Source of the DNA: JAAYBQ01 sp035403465
GTDB taxonomy: Bacteria; Spirochaetota; UBA4802; UBA5550
Length of the DNA stretch: 64,000 bases
Assembly: GCA_035403465.1 (NCBI GenBank)
Contig: DAONFG010000009.1
Coordinates: forward strand, 17,181-81,180
Direction: 5' to 3'
In this document: positions 37,015 through 47,415 of the stretch, piece after piece
Position numbering within the stretch: the first letter of the stretch is position 1
How the letters are laid out: the number at the start of each line of letters is the position of its first letter
The notes under the pieces: generated by a model
The model's input: the letters and a program-made list of their open reading frames with translations, nothing else
Databases searched by the model: none
What the model was told of the DNA's origin: nothing
Position numbers and translations under genes: made by a program

Positions 37015-38844
37015 TTATTCAATGTACATAGTCTCTATCAATTTGGCGTATCTTTCGTTTATGACCCGGCGCTTGACCTTCATGGACGGTGTAAGCTCAC
37101 CGTTTTCCTGTGTCCAGGGCTCTTCCATTAAAATATATTTTTTAACCTGTTCCGAGCGTGAAAAGTTCCGCTGGTGGTAGTCGATTTCCTTTTTAAAAAG
37201 TATCCTGATCCTTTCGTGTGCAAGCAGCTCTTTCCTGTCGCTGCATGTTAAGTCCCTTCGCTTTGCCCATTCATCCAGCGCTTCGAAATCAGGCACTACC
37301 AAAGCTGTGAGATGTTTTCTTCCATCTCCGATTACCGCAGCCTGCTCAATGTATTTTGAGTACATCAGGTTCATCTCGATATTCAGGGGTGATATGTTTT
37401 TGCCTGCGGATGTTATGATTATATCCTTTTTTCTTCCGCTGATGTGCAGGTATTCATGATCATCAAAGTATCCCAGGTCCCCGGTTTTAAAATAACCGTC
37501 TTCTGTGAACGCTTCCGCAGTTGATATTTCATCGTTGAAGTAACCCTTCATTACCTGGGGTCCTTTTATCAGTATTTCACCATCCCCGGATATTCGCACA
37601 TCTGTACCATCGACCACTTTGCCTACAGCACCGGTCTTGATGAAATCAGGTCTGATTGCGCTTACCACGGGTGATGTCTCGGTTAGACCATAACCTTCAA
37701 TTATCCGGATGTCGATGCACATGAAAAACCTTGCTATTTCTGCTGACAGGGAATTCCCCCCTGATATCGCAAAACGAAGGCGGTCCATGCCTATATTGTT
37801 TTTTATCCGCGAGAAGACAAGCTTTGACGCAATGGCATATATAAATGCGAATATCCCTTTACGCTCGGTATCATGGGTCAGGTAGTGAATATTTTTTTCA
37901 CCGATTTTCATGGCAGCCCGGAAAATTAAACGACGCACCGGGTTAGATTCACGGACACGCTGCTGCACCGCGTGGTATATTTTTTCGAACATGCGTGGTA
38001 CTGACACAAATGATGTGGGCCTGACAGTCTTAAGGTCATCAAGAAGCGTTGAGATGTCTTCGGCAAATGAGACCTTGGTGTTGCTGCTGATTGCCAGGTA
38101 GTATCCGCCCATTCTTTCAAGTGCATGCGACAGCGGTAAAAAGGAGAGGAAGTCATGCTTGATCGACAACTTGTTTTTGTAATGCTCATGTACCTGGCGG
38201 ACGTTTGATATCAGGTTGCCGTGAGTAAGCATCACCCCCTTGGGGTCTCCCGTAGTGCCCGATGTGTATATGATAGTAGCCAGGTCATCGTGTGTAATTG
38301 TTTTTATAGCCTCGTCAAGGTCGATCATGGGAAGTTTCATTGATCCTTCAGCGATGGCCTGGCTGAATGTAAGCATCATCGGATCGCCTGTATCCTTTTC
38401 GTCGAATAAAACAATTTTTTCCAGGTGCGGCAGTTTATCTTTTACCGATAAAATTTTTTCAGCCTGTTCCATGTCGCCGGCAAAACATATCCTGGCCATG
38501 GAATGTGAAAGTATATAGCATGCCTCAGATGCGGTGTTAGTGGAATATACCGGTACATCGACAACTCCCGCAAGAAGAGACGCCATGTCAGCTACCCACA
38601 ACTCGTAGCGGGTGCCTGAAAAAATTGCTGCCCTGTCTCCGCGCTTAAGTCCCGCATGAACAAGCCAGGCGGTCATGCAGTGCACCAGTTCACCCATCTC
38701 CCTCCATGAGACATCATGGTAAGCATTGTTTATCTTGTATGCAATGCAAGCCTCGCCCGAATTGTCCCGAACCCTTCCCAGAAAAATTTCGCATACTGAA
38801 TTTTCTGTAATCTCGTGGACCTCTGAGTGTGTCCTGCTGCTCAT
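37015..38844 (-). CDS. Long-chain acyl-CoA synthetase (AMP-forming)
   Basis: A 609-residue adenylate-forming ligase that activates fatty acids to acyl-CoA. Motifs: TIIYTSGTTGDPKGVMLTHG (phosphate loop), EGYGLTETSPVVS, KTGDLGYFD and the C-terminal SGRKKDIIITSAGKNISPLN. The size and insertions match the long-chain (FadD15-like) branch. The start codon comes six bases after the stop of the upstream reductase gene, so the two are probably translated together. That pairing suggests the acyl-CoA made here is reduced to an aldehyde or alcohol; inference only. Confidence 0.9.
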   Translation of the reverse strand: MSSRTHSEVHEITENSVCEIFLGRVRDNSGEACIAYKINNAYHDVSWREMGELVHCMTAWLVHAGLKRGDRAAIFSGTRYELWVADMASLLAGVVDVPVYSTNTASEACYILSHSMARICFAGDMEQAEKILSVKDKLPHLEKIVLFDEKDTGDPMMLTFSQAIAEGSMKLPMIDLDEAIKTITHDDLATIIYTSGTTGDPKGVMLTHGNLISNVRQVHEHYKNKLSIKHDFLSFLPLSHALERMGGYYLAISSNTKVSFAEDISTLLDDLKTVRPTSFVSVPRMFEKIYHAVQQRVRESNPVRRLIFRAAMKIGEKNIHYLTHDTERKGIFAFIYAIASKLVFSRIKNNIGMDRLRFAISGGNSLSAEIARFFMCIDIRIIEGYGLTETSPVVSAIRPDFIKTGAVGKVVDGTDVRISGDGEILIKGPQVMKGYFNDEISTAEAFTEDGYFKTGDLGYFDDHEYLHISGRKKDIIITSAGKNISPLNIEMNLMYSKYIEQAAVIGDGRKHLTALVVPDFEALDEWAKRRDLTCSDRKELLAHERIRILFKKEIDYHQRNFSRSEQVKKYILMEEPWTQENGELTPSMKVKRRVINERYAKLIETMYIE

Positions 38845-38849
38845 TGTGA

Positions 38850-40004
38850 TTATACCATGGCTCCTGAATTTTCCTGATCAACAGCATGGGCTTCCGGGAT
38901 GTTTTTTTCGCCAAAATCTGTTTCCTTCGCAAAACGGAAACAGTTGCTGATAAAACGCCTTGTGTCGGGTAGCGAAATACCCGATCCCTCAAGCGCCAGC
39001 CTGGTTGCACTGGTGCTGTACTGCGGGCTCATGTCCCATACATATGGTTCAAAGGCGCTGAATGTCTTTATAACTTTTTTGTACAGGCCTGGTTTCATGA
39101 AGCGGAAAACCGGGCTGATTATTACGCGCCAGACCGATGCCGGAATTACCTTTGTTTTTTTTCCGAATTCGTCTGTTACCAAAGGCAGAAGGCTCCTGAG
39201 CCTGACGTTTCCTTCAGGGCCCGCTGCCAGGGGGAAGCACTTGCCTATATTATTCTCGTTACCTGACAGGTGAACTATTGCTTTTGCAACAAAGTCAACA
39301 GGCACTATGTCCAGGCGCGTCCTTGTGTTCAGAGGTATGGCCGGGATATTCCATGTAAGAAAAAGTTTCAGAATCGGGTAGATGACGTTTCGCGGTTTTG
39401 CCCTTCCTGATTCAGAGAGTCCAACTATTATGGACGGTCGGTAGATGATCACCGGGAGGTCTTTCATATTTTCACGCATAAATTTTTCTGCTTCATATTT
39501 GCTCTGCTCGTATGTGTTCTTGAATCCGTACCTGTCTGTGAGGTCAGTCTCTTTCGCTACTCCCCTGCGTCTGCCTGCCACGAAGCAGGTGCCGACATAT
39601 GCCAGATGAGAGAAATCTTCGTTCTTTACATGGCATTGTTTTGCAAATTTTACGATATTTTTTGTTCCCCCGACGTTGGTTTTTCTTATGGCCTCAATTG
39701 CCTGGTTAAAGCGCACATCAGCTGCACTGTGTATAATGTGGGTAACCTCATTTGTCAGGAGGTCATATGTTTCTGCATCCATGCCCAGGTTGTCGCTTCC
39801 CAGGTCCCCTTCAACTGCCATGATAGCGCCAGTATCCTTTATCCCGCTTTCGGCGCAGATTTTTTTCAGCCGTTCATCCGGTGAGCCCGATTTATTACCG
39901 CGGATCATGCAGTAAATACGGTTTTCCCTGTTTTGGGAAAGAAGGGCCATGATCTCTTCCCCCAGGAATCCGGTTACACCTGTGATAAAATAAACATTTT
40001 TCAT
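38850..40004 (-). CDS. Extended SDR, fatty acyl-CoA/thioester reductase type
   Basis: A 384-residue NAD(P)-binding protein of the male-sterility/thioester-reductase branch of extended SDRs. It starts with VYFITGVTGFLGEEIMALL and has IYCMIRG, THIIHSAADVRFNQ, the active-site pair in YEQSKYEAEKF and VIYRPSIIVG. Enzymes of this branch reduce acyl-CoA or acyl-carrier thioesters to aldehydes or alcohols. No C-terminal sterile domain is obvious. ATG 40004 is preceded by AGAGG. It lies directly upstream of the acyl-CoA ligase. Confidence 0.82.
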   Translation of the reverse strand: MKNVYFITGVTGFLGEEIMALLSQNRENRIYCMIRGNKSGSPDERLKKICAESGIKDTGAIMAVEGDLGSDNLGMDAETYDLLTNEVTHIIHSAADVRFNQAIEAIRKTNVGGTKNIVKFAKQCHVKNEDFSHLAYVGTCFVAGRRRGVAKETDLTDRYGFKNTYEQSKYEAEKFMRENMKDLPVIIYRPSIIVGLSESGRAKPRNVIYPILKLFLTWNIPAIPLNTRTRLDIVPVDFVAKAIVHLSGNENNIGKCFPLAAGPEGNVRLRSLLPLVTDEFGKKTKVIPASVWRVIISPVFRFMKPGLYKKVIKTFSAFEPYVWDMSPQYSTSATRLALEGSGISLPDTRRFISNCFRFAKETDFGEKNIPEAHAVDQENSGAMV

Positions 40005-40104
40005 TGATTTACCTCTGTATTTGATAATAAAAACCGGCAGGTCGGTATTTTGCCGGCAAATACGGAAAAATGTCAATAAAGTTTATTTGGAATACAGGTA
40101 AATA

Positions 40105-40140
40105 TACCGGAATAGGGGTCAGAGCCCTTGTTTACTAAAT
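40105..40140. repeat. REP-like short element (GGGGTCAGAGCCC)
   Basis: The stretch ATAGGGGTCAGAGCCCTTG resembles the short GGGGTCAGA-type palindromes linked to REP-associated tyrosine transposases in other bacteria, but only one imperfect copy was seen here. The rest of the 295-base gap 40005-40299 holds a TTGACA at 40169 without a convincing -10. Confidence 0.25.
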
Positions 40141-40299
40141 CAGCTGCATGGACAGGACGAACTTTAACTTGACAAATATTTAAATACGAAGAATTACTTA
40201 GTCATCAAGTCTGATCCAGACAGGGGTATTTCTTCATTCATCCAACCGGCAGGATTACTGAAAAGCTGCTGGGAAATTCTGCATGGAGCGTTTTTTATC

Positions 40300-40872
40300 A
40301 TGAAAAAAATTATTCTGCTCGCATCTTCTGTTATACTCGCGCTCACATTCTCTACCGGCTGCTGCATGCAGAGCTGTATTGACACAATGATGAGTATTAA
40401 CTACGGGCCCATTACTGTTATACTGAACAAGAAGTTTGACCAGTCAAAAATTAAGCGCATTGCCGCTTTCCCCTTTGATGACAGCGGATATTCAGGCTTT
40501 GATAAGGGAAGCGGCGCCACTGTATCAGACTGGTTTGCAGTTGAACTTCTCAAAACAGGGTACTATGAAGTAATAGAAAGAAACCAGGTTGAAAAGATTC
40601 TGAAGGAGCAGATGTTCCAGCAGACCGGAATTGTTGATGTTGATACAGCAGTGAAGGCTGGCAGGATTCTCGGTGTGCAGGGACTGCTCATGGGTTCAGC
40701 AGGCGGTACATCCGGCGCATTTACGGTAGTAGTAAAACTTATAGATGTTGAAACAGGCAACACCGCATGGTCTGTTGTGTATGAAACCAATCATCCCAAG
40801 AGGGCAGTGCCTGTGTTGAAAGTGGAACTGGATAAGTACTACGCTGAAAAATCAGGGACCAAAACAAAATAA
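40300..40872 (+). CDS. CsgG/LpoB-like lipoprotein
   Basis: A 190-residue lipoprotein with lipobox STGC. The fold resembles the CsgG/LpoB group: IKRIAAFPFDDSGYSGFDKG, VSDWFAVELLKTGYYEVIER, NQVEKILKEQMFQQTGIVD, then GVQGLLMGSAGG. Members are curli pore subunits or peptidoglycan synthase activators; without curli genes nearby neither role is favoured. The Cys-rich start (CCMQSC) is unusual. The ribosome site is weak (GGAG 13 bases upstream). Confidence 0.75.
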   Translation: MKKIILLASSVILALTFSTGCCMQSCIDTMMSINYGPITVILNKKFDQSKIKRIAAFPFDDSGYSGFDKGSGATVSDWFAVELLKTGYYEVIERNQVEKILKEQMFQQTGIVDVDTAVKAGRILGVQGLLMGSAGGTSGAFTVVVKLIDVETGNTAWSVVYETNHPKRAVPVLKVELDKYYAEKSGTKTK

Positions 40873-40941
40873 TAACCTGCTTATTGTTTACACCAGCCTG
40901 CTGTTCCGTATCTGAGGCAACAGAGGCAGGTGCCTGAACAT

Positions 40942-41325
40942 CTATTTTTCTATTATCTCCCTTGTCTTCTCAACTGTGAATTTAACAAGGAACAGTTTCT
41001 TCTCCGCGGCTGTACCGTCCTTTCCGTGGTGTTTCCTGAATTTATCTATCTCGGCCGGGTTATCTGTCTCGCCCTTTTTTTTAAGGTAAATCCTTATCCC
41101 TTTTGACTTTGATCCCTCTTCGAGAAAAAGGTAGGCTGCGCGAGGATTGGTCTGAAGATTGGCATGGCTTACGCGGTCGTTCATGATCAGCGCGAAAACA
41201 TCACCTTCAATAAAATGGGGCTTGCCGTACACTGCGGCGTTTACGTTACCCGTGCTGTCGCAGGTCGAGAGCACGGCGAGGCCTGAAGTTTTTTCGAAGT
41301 ATGCTTTCAGTTCTGTAATGTTCAT
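40942..41325 (-). CDS. Pyridoxamine 5'-phosphate oxidase-like (flavin split-barrel) protein
   Basis: A 127-residue protein of the FMN-binding split-barrel type. LAVLSTCDSTGNVNAAVYGK, HFIEGDVFALIMNDRVSHAN and LQTNPRAAYLFLEEGSKSKG follow the family pattern of a strand, a substrate loop and a flavin-phosphate region. Small members like this are often reductases or heme- or F420-related proteins rather than true PNPOx; the exact role is open. AAGGA precedes the ATG. Confidence 0.8.
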   Translation of the reverse strand: MNITELKAYFEKTSGLAVLSTCDSTGNVNAAVYGKPHFIEGDVFALIMNDRVSHANLQTNPRAAYLFLEEGSKSKGIRIYLKKKGETDNPAEIDKFRKHHGKDGTAAEKKLFLVKFTVEKTREIIEK

Positions 41326-41407
41326 GTTTTATTATCCTTTATCAAATATTACTACTGCAGTGTGCCCGCTGTTTAAAAATGCAGGCGCTGTTTATAAGTG
41401 GAGTGCA

Positions 41408-44158
41408 TCAGCTGTCCAGTGTTTCACGGACCTTCAGTGCCAGGTCATTCATTGTAAAAGGTTTGTGAATAAAATGCACACCCTCGTCCAGTACTCCGTG
41501 CTGAGCTATGACATTAGCAGTATAGCCGGAAATGAACAGTACTTTAAGTCCTTCTCTTATGGATAATATTTGAGCAGAGAGTTCACGGCCGTTCATCCCC
41601 GGCATCACCACGTCTGTCAGCAGCAGGTCAATCTTTTCCGGGTATTCCCTTGCTATGTTTAAGGCATGGTCCGGTGACGGTGCGGGGATCACCCTGTACC
41701 CGAATTCTTCAAGCATTGATACCGCAATCTCCATTATCATGGGTTCATCTTCAACAAGAAGTATTGTCTCATGGCCTGTCGAAAAAGGTTTATCTGTTGT
41801 AACAGACTGAAACTGCCCTGATTCCTCTTCAATTTTCGGCAGATATATTTTGAAAGTTGTTCCAACTCCCGGTTCGCTGTATACATTAATTACTCCGCTG
41901 TTCTGTCTGACAATCCCGTAAACAGTTGCCAGCCCAAGGCCTGTGCCTTTGCCGATATCCTTCGTGGTAAAAAATGGTTCAAAAAGATGCGAACGTATAT
42001 CTGCGTTCATCCCTGAACCATTATCGCTTATGGCGATCATGACATATGCACCCGGCACCAGGTCGGGATTATCCCTGCTGCTGAAGATATCGAGTATGAC
42101 ATTCTTTGTTTCAATGGTTATCCGACCGGTATTGGTTATGGCCTGTCTTGCGTTGACGCAAAGATTCGCGAGTATCTGGTCAATCTGCGTCGGGTCCATC
42201 TTTACAGGCCATACGCTGTCGCACGGGATCCATGCAAGCTCTATGTCCTCGCCTATAAGCCGTTTGAGCATGGTCAGTATTTTACCGATTGTGTCATTCA
42301 GGTTTATTATCTCCGGGGTAATGGCCTGCTTGCGTGCAAAAGAGAGAAGCTGGCGCGTAAGGTTGGCCGAACGTTTTGCCGCTTTTTCTATCTCCTGCAG
42401 TCTCGGGTAGACGGGATGATCCGGTGATGTCTTTAATATACCTATCTCAGCCTGGTTCAGTATAACACTGAGCATGTTGTTGAAGTCATGGGCAACACCG
42501 CCGGCCAGCCTTCCTATAGAGTCCATTTTCTGCGCCTGGGTCAGCTGGGCCTGGAGTATCTCCTTTTCTCTTTCTTCACGTTTGCGGTCTGTTATGTCAG
42601 TGTGAATCCCTACAAGCGCCGTGATTTTTCCGGAACTGTCCCTGTTCGCATATGCGCGGAGATCAATGTCTTTAACCTGGTGGTCCCTGGAATACATTTT
42701 CACTTCGCCCATCCATTGACCACCGGACATCAAGGTTCTGAAAATATCCTCGCCTTTTTTCCTGTCAACGTATAACGAAGCAGGCGGATTATCGCATATA
42801 TTGCCCAGTAACACGGTCATCGCCCTGTTCTGGTAATAGTGACGGCCGTCAGGTGTTGCTAACCCGATTGCATCTGTCGAGTTTTCAACAGATTCCCTGA
42901 AAATCATGAGCTCGTCCTCTGTTTTTTTCCGTTCAGTGATGTCGCGCACATTTACTATAACACCTTTGATTGCCGGGTCATCAAGATAGCTCTGCGCCAC
43001 GGATTCCAGGTATACCCAGCCGTTTGTTTTGTGTATATGCCTGTACTGCACTCTGCAGATTTTGTCCGGATTTTTAATGCACTCATTAAAAACAGCCAGT
43101 ACTTCTCCAATGTCGTCAGGATGAATTAACTGATCCAGTGGCACTTTGCATTCATCCACACTGTAGCCGGTTATCTTCTCTGAAGAAGGGCTAATATACC
43201 TCTGAATACCGTCAGCACCGATAATCACAAATGTGTCGGTTGAATTTTTAATAAGATATTCGAATTTTTTTTCACTCTCGGAAAGTCTTTCTGTTTCCAG
43301 TTTTATGGCAGCACGCAGCCTGCGGTTCCACACAAGCATGTGCAGTGCTATGATGGCTGCGCCTGCTGGAACACCCCCCATGATGAGTTTTAGCCACAGG
43401 GGAAGAAACATTTCAGGGTTCCTGTTGAACCACCTGTTCATTGCCCGGTAATATTCCGTGTTACCATTATTCTGCATAACAAGGAGAGTGGTATCAAACC
43501 TGTCTATTATATCCTGGTCAAAGTCCTTCCTGAAGGCGTAGTATAAACCCCGGGGACATATCACCACCGGGCTGGGTGCGATGTCGTCCGGGCGCTCGGA
43601 TGAGAAGTAGAAAAACCTGTCGCCTAAAAAAAGATCGGCTTTACCGGACTCCACAGCCCTTACCATCTCCCTGTAGCCCGGCACTGCAACAATTGTGCAG
43701 TCAAGGTTGAACTCTTTCATAAGGGTATTTTTAAGATACTGCTCCTGGATGGAGTTCTCTATAACTGCAATCCTTTTGCCGTTCAGGTCCTCGATCCTGT
43801 ATATGCGCCCGGCTGTATGTGAAAAAGCCTGTATCCATGATTCAATAACGAATTTTTTATTCAGGCGGAATTTCCTGGCGCGTTCAGCGGTGTAGGAAAC
43901 GTCAAGGAGAACGTCGAGTTCCCCTTTTTCCAGTTTCCTGATGTTCTCGGCCCATTCGCCGATGATATACTCTACCTGGAAATTGTTCTGCCGCGCGATT
44001 TCATTTGTAATATCAACAAAAAATCCTGCAGGCCTTCCATTGGAGTCAATAAACACCGTGGGATTGCTATTGTATATCCCCGCTCTGATTGTTTCATTTG
44101 ATCCGGCAGAGAATGAAGTAACAAACAGCAATGTAATGATGGCAAATATTCTTTTCAT
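41408..44158 (-). CDS. Hybrid sensor histidine kinase with periplasmic solute-binding domain
   Basis: A 916-residue sensor. A signal peptide is followed by a solute-binding-protein type 3 domain (about residues 22-240) that should face the periplasm and sense a small molecule such as an amino acid. After a membrane helix (about 255-275) come two PAS domains (about 290-530), HisKA with GGVAHDFNNMLS (His 557), HATPase_c with DNGSGMN and GKGTGLGLATVYG, and a C-terminal receiver with TDVVMPGMNG (Asp 849). No transcription factor partner is adjacent, so phosphorelay to a distant response regulator is likely. AGGAAAG lies before the ATG. Confidence 0.93.
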   Translation of the reverse strand: MKRIFAIITLLFVTSFSAGSNETIRAGIYNSNPTVFIDSNGRPAGFFVDITNEIARQNNFQVEYIIGEWAENIRKLEKGELDVLLDVSYTAERARKFRLNKKFVIESWIQAFSHTAGRIYRIEDLNGKRIAVIENSIQEQYLKNTLMKEFNLDCTIVAVPGYREMVRAVESGKADLFLGDRFFYFSSERPDDIAPSPVVICPRGLYYAFRKDFDQDIIDRFDTTLLVMQNNGNTEYYRAMNRWFNRNPEMFLPLWLKLIMGGVPAGAAIIALHMLVWNRRLRAAIKLETERLSESEKKFEYLIKNSTDTFVIIGADGIQRYISPSSEKITGYSVDECKVPLDQLIHPDDIGEVLAVFNECIKNPDKICRVQYRHIHKTNGWVYLESVAQSYLDDPAIKGVIVNVRDITERKKTEDELMIFRESVENSTDAIGLATPDGRHYYQNRAMTVLLGNICDNPPASLYVDRKKGEDIFRTLMSGGQWMGEVKMYSRDHQVKDIDLRAYANRDSSGKITALVGIHTDITDRKREEREKEILQAQLTQAQKMDSIGRLAGGVAHDFNNMLSVILNQAEIGILKTSPDHPVYPRLQEIEKAAKRSANLTRQLLSFARKQAITPEIINLNDTIGKILTMLKRLIGEDIELAWIPCDSVWPVKMDPTQIDQILANLCVNARQAITNTGRITIETKNVILDIFSSRDNPDLVPGAYVMIAISDNGSGMNADIRSHLFEPFFTTKDIGKGTGLGLATVYGIVRQNSGVINVYSEPGVGTTFKIYLPKIEEESGQFQSVTTDKPFSTGHETILLVEDEPMIMEIAVSMLEEFGYRVIPAPSPDHALNIAREYPEKIDLLLTDVVMPGMNGRELSAQILSIREGLKVLFISGYTANVIAQHGVLDEGVHFIHKPFTMNDLALKVRETLDS

Positions 44159-44325
44159 GCTTTCCTGTATAAACCGGGGTTGATCATGATATAATGATAT
44201 ATAATTTTGGAAGAGTTGTCCATAAAATAACGATAATTATCCGGAACTGAATTATTTTTGACAGTAAGCGGGATAATTCTGATTTATAAAACAGCGTACA
44301 GATATATCACAATGTGAGGATTAAT

Positions 44326-45189
44326 ATGATTGAAAGAAACAGCGGACTGTACATGAGAGTGGACAGGTTTAAAAAGGTGGAGTCCCGCATTTCACAAAAG
44401 AATAGAAGCATGACACTATTGTCGCGGGCCAGGATAATGTTTATGTCCAAAAGGTTCAATATAGGGCTTTTCTTTATGCTGCTAGCTGCTGTTAATTTTA
44501 AAATGTGCATGCCCGATGTCCAGGCCGGGTGCATACCATGCATGACCGGTGAAACAGCAGAAGTACAGGGAGTAATAACAAAGGTCGACGTAAAATCATA
44601 CGGAGCTAAAAGTTATAACGGCTATTATATCCATTATACATACACTGTGGAGGGAAAAACTTACAGCGGCATGGCGGTCGACAGCGGCAGGGGACTTGGC
44701 TACCTGGAAAACCACACTGTTGTGGTGGATTACTCAGTAAAAAACCATGCGTGTTCATGTGCAAGGAACATGGAGTGCCTTGCACAGAGTGCGCTCTTCA
44801 CAGTGATAACCGGTGCGGTACTTTTTTTTATCGGACTGCTGTGGATTCTGTCCGGCATAATGGGAATATCCAGGGCAGCTGCAGTACTTCAGTATGGGGA
44901 TGTTGTACAAGGCACAGTAAGCGGTATTGCAGAGGAGAAGAAGAGTAATCCCTTTAACCTGGGAGGTGTAGGGAGCTTCCGGAGTAAAATCACGCAGTAC
45001 CGGGTTACGTGCAGTTTCAGTACTGCTGAGGGTAAAAAAAAGACATGCACCTTGAATGCAAAAAATAAAGATGTGATACAATCCGGTGATAACCTGACGG
45101 TCATATATGATCCTGACATCCCTGAAAATGTGCTGGTGATCGAGGCGCTGCCTAAATCTGTAAACACAAGTCCGGAACTCCCGGTATAG
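44326..45189 (+). CDS. DUF3592-like membrane protein
   Basis: A 287-residue protein with two membrane segments (about 45-60 and 150-180). The two soluble parts each look like a small beta domain of the DUF3592 type: VQGVITKVDVKSYGAKSYNG with YIHYTYTVEGKTYSG, and the later QYRVTCSFSTAEGKKKTC with VIYDPDIPENV. The basic N-terminus is unusually long. ATG 44326 has GAGGA upstream; GTG 44314 is in frame but overlaps that site. Function unknown. Confidence 0.65.
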   Translation: MIERNSGLYMRVDRFKKVESRISQKNRSMTLLSRARIMFMSKRFNIGLFFMLLAAVNFKMCMPDVQAGCIPCMTGETAEVQGVITKVDVKSYGAKSYNGYYIHYTYTVEGKTYSGMAVDSGRGLGYLENHTVVVDYSVKNHACSCARNMECLAQSALFTVITGAVLFFIGLLWILSGIMGISRAAAVLQYGDVVQGTVSGIAEEKKSNPFNLGGVGSFRSKITQYRVTCSFSTAEGKKKTCTLNAKNKDVIQSGDNLTVIYDPDIPENVLVIEALPKSVNTSPELPV

Positions 45190-45261
45190 CAGCGCAACAG
45201 AACCGTAGCCGGCAGACTTAAAGAAAGCGCTTAACCGTGACTGCCGATCATACGACAGATT

Positions 45262-47206
45262 CTAAAGCGCTTCCGGCTTTGCGTTTGAATGAACCGCAAT
45301 AAAACGGGCAGCTGCCATTTTATCCTCAGTGATCCCGGACTTCTGCCCGGTCATGAACTCAACATTCCTCACCAGGGTCATGGCGTCAAGCCCGTACTCT
45401 TTCATCAGGTATTCTTTGCCCGCGCCGTGCACAAATGTATCATTGATGCCGATCTTCATAAGACGCCTGTTTATGCAGAGTTCGGCCATTCTTTCTGCCA
45501 CGATGGTTCCAAGTCCGCCGGTTACAGTGTGGTTCTCCATGGTTATTACACCATAGGCCGAACCTGCTATTGCATCCATGATCTCCATGTCGTTAAAGGG
45601 CTTAAGCGTGGTAACATGGAAGTGGCTTATGGATACGCCTGCATCTTTCAGCAGGACTGTGGCGCGCATGGCCTCCTCTGTGCATATGCCTGTTGTTAAA
45701 AGAACAAGGTCATTCCCCTGCGACAGCCTGCGGGACGTTCCCACAACTATCGGCTCTGAAGCGTCAAACAGCCTGGGTATTTCGCCGCGCAGCATGCGGA
45801 CATACACCGGGCCTGGAACAGACATCGCGGCATCCAGTATAGACTCGACGTCAGTGGCGTCGCCTGTTTCAAGAATGGTCATGTTGGGAAGCGCCCTCAT
45901 CACCGCGATGTCCTCTATTGCCTGGTGTGTCGCCCCGCCCGGTGTCATAATGCCCGGCAGGAACCCGAACATCTTGACCGGCAGGTTGGGGTAGGCAACG
46001 GACATTGCAATCTGGTCGAATGCCCTCCTGTAGATGAACACCGCGAATGTATGTATCAGGGGAACGTATCCCTCCCGCGCCATGCCCCCTGCGAAAGAGA
46101 TCATGTTCTGTTCCGCTATGCCCATTGAGAAGAACCTGTCCGGGTACGTGTCGCGGAACAGGTCGATCTCGGTTGAACTGGTCAGGTCGGCAGAGAGTAC
46201 AACGGCCTCGGGCCTCTCCTTTGCCCATGACACAAGGTTCTTTGCATGGACGCGGCTGAGATACCGGCTGTCACTCCTTTTTTCAGGCTGGGTGATCTTT
46301 CTATTGTGGAAATCGGCGAGTTCCTTCTTTTCGTCAAAGTTCGCAAAACGTACATAGTGAAATTTCGGTTTGCGTTTATTCAGTATTTCGATCCCGCGCG
46401 ATGGATCGGTGTCGCACAGAACACATAGGGGTTTTTCAGGATCCCGCTGTGACGTGCCGATTCGTACAAGTTCATCAATGTCGTGTCCGTTTATGCGGAT
46501 GGTTTTGATACCGAATGCCTCGAGGCGTTTGTCAAGCGGCTCAATGTTCATGACGTCGGTCATCTTCCCGTCGCACTGGTAGCCGTTTACGTCAACGTAG
46601 ATGAGGATGTTGTTAAGCTTGTGGAACGCCGCTGCCTGCAGCGCCTCCCATGTCTGACCGATCTGGAACTCGCCATCGGACATGAACAGTACCACGCGTC
46701 CGCTTTCACCTTTAAGTTTGCGTCCCATGGCTATGCCGAATCCCTGGCTTATGCCCTGGCCCAGTGACCCGGACATTATCTCCATGCCCGGGGAATGTTC
46801 CGCTCCGATCATCTCCACTGTTCCGCCGTCTTTGTTAAACTCGTCCAGCCCGTGTTCATCCATGCGCCCCGCCTCAATAAGCGCTGCATAAAGGACAAGG
46901 GAATACTGCGACGGCGAGAGTATGAACCTGTCGTAATCAGGTGACTTGGCGCCGTGAAAAAATGAACCGTTCCTGTACGATGAATTACCCGGTCCGGGGA
47001 CACCGCGAAACCTGTCTGGTACTAGGGGCTTCTCCACCGGTCCCAGGTTGAGTATCCTCCCGTAAAGGCTGGCAAGCATCTCTGCAGATGAGCAGGCCTG
47101 GCTCAGGTAGCCGCCGTCGTTGTTTATAGTGTGTTCCAGTACCCGGGTGCGGATGCCCCGTGNNNNNNNNNNCCATTTTTTCTATGCGTGATTTCCAGTT
47201 GTTCAA
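45262..47206 (-). CDS. Transketolase, interrupted by an assembly gap
   Basis: Thiamine-diphosphate enzyme of the pentose phosphate pathway. The ThDP motif region FMSDGEFQIGQTWEALQAAA, GSLGQGISQGFGIA and, in the second half, MGIAEQNMISFAGGMAREGY are all present; it contains both transketolase halves in one chain. The N-terminal part reads LNNWKSRIEKM from a TTG at 47206, then ten N (47163-47172), then RVLEHTINNDGGYLSQACSS. The gap size is unknown, so the frame across it cannot be checked. Overall length, about 640, is normal. Confidence 0.88.
47163..47172. other. Assembly gap (ten N)
   Basis: Ten undetermined bases inside the 5' part of the transketolase gene, a typical scaffolding placeholder rather than a measured distance. 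Confidence 0.95.
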
Positions 47207-47415
47207 TTTAATGCCCCGGTTTTAGAGTGTGATGTATAGGGTAAACCGGGGTTTTCAAGGCGCAAGTAATTTATTGGCATTCATAAAATGGAGGATTTAC
47301 CCGATTTTAAGGCAGAAAAATAAAAAAGGAATGTTATATCTGCCTATTGACTTTGTTTCATAAGTTATGTTAATTATTATCAAAATAGAGTTACTTCCGG
47401 GGAAGGACAAAGATT

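Noticed and set aside
40169..40197. TTGACA at 40169 as the promoter of the CsgG-like gene
   Set aside because: No -10 with more than three matches at 16-18 bases.
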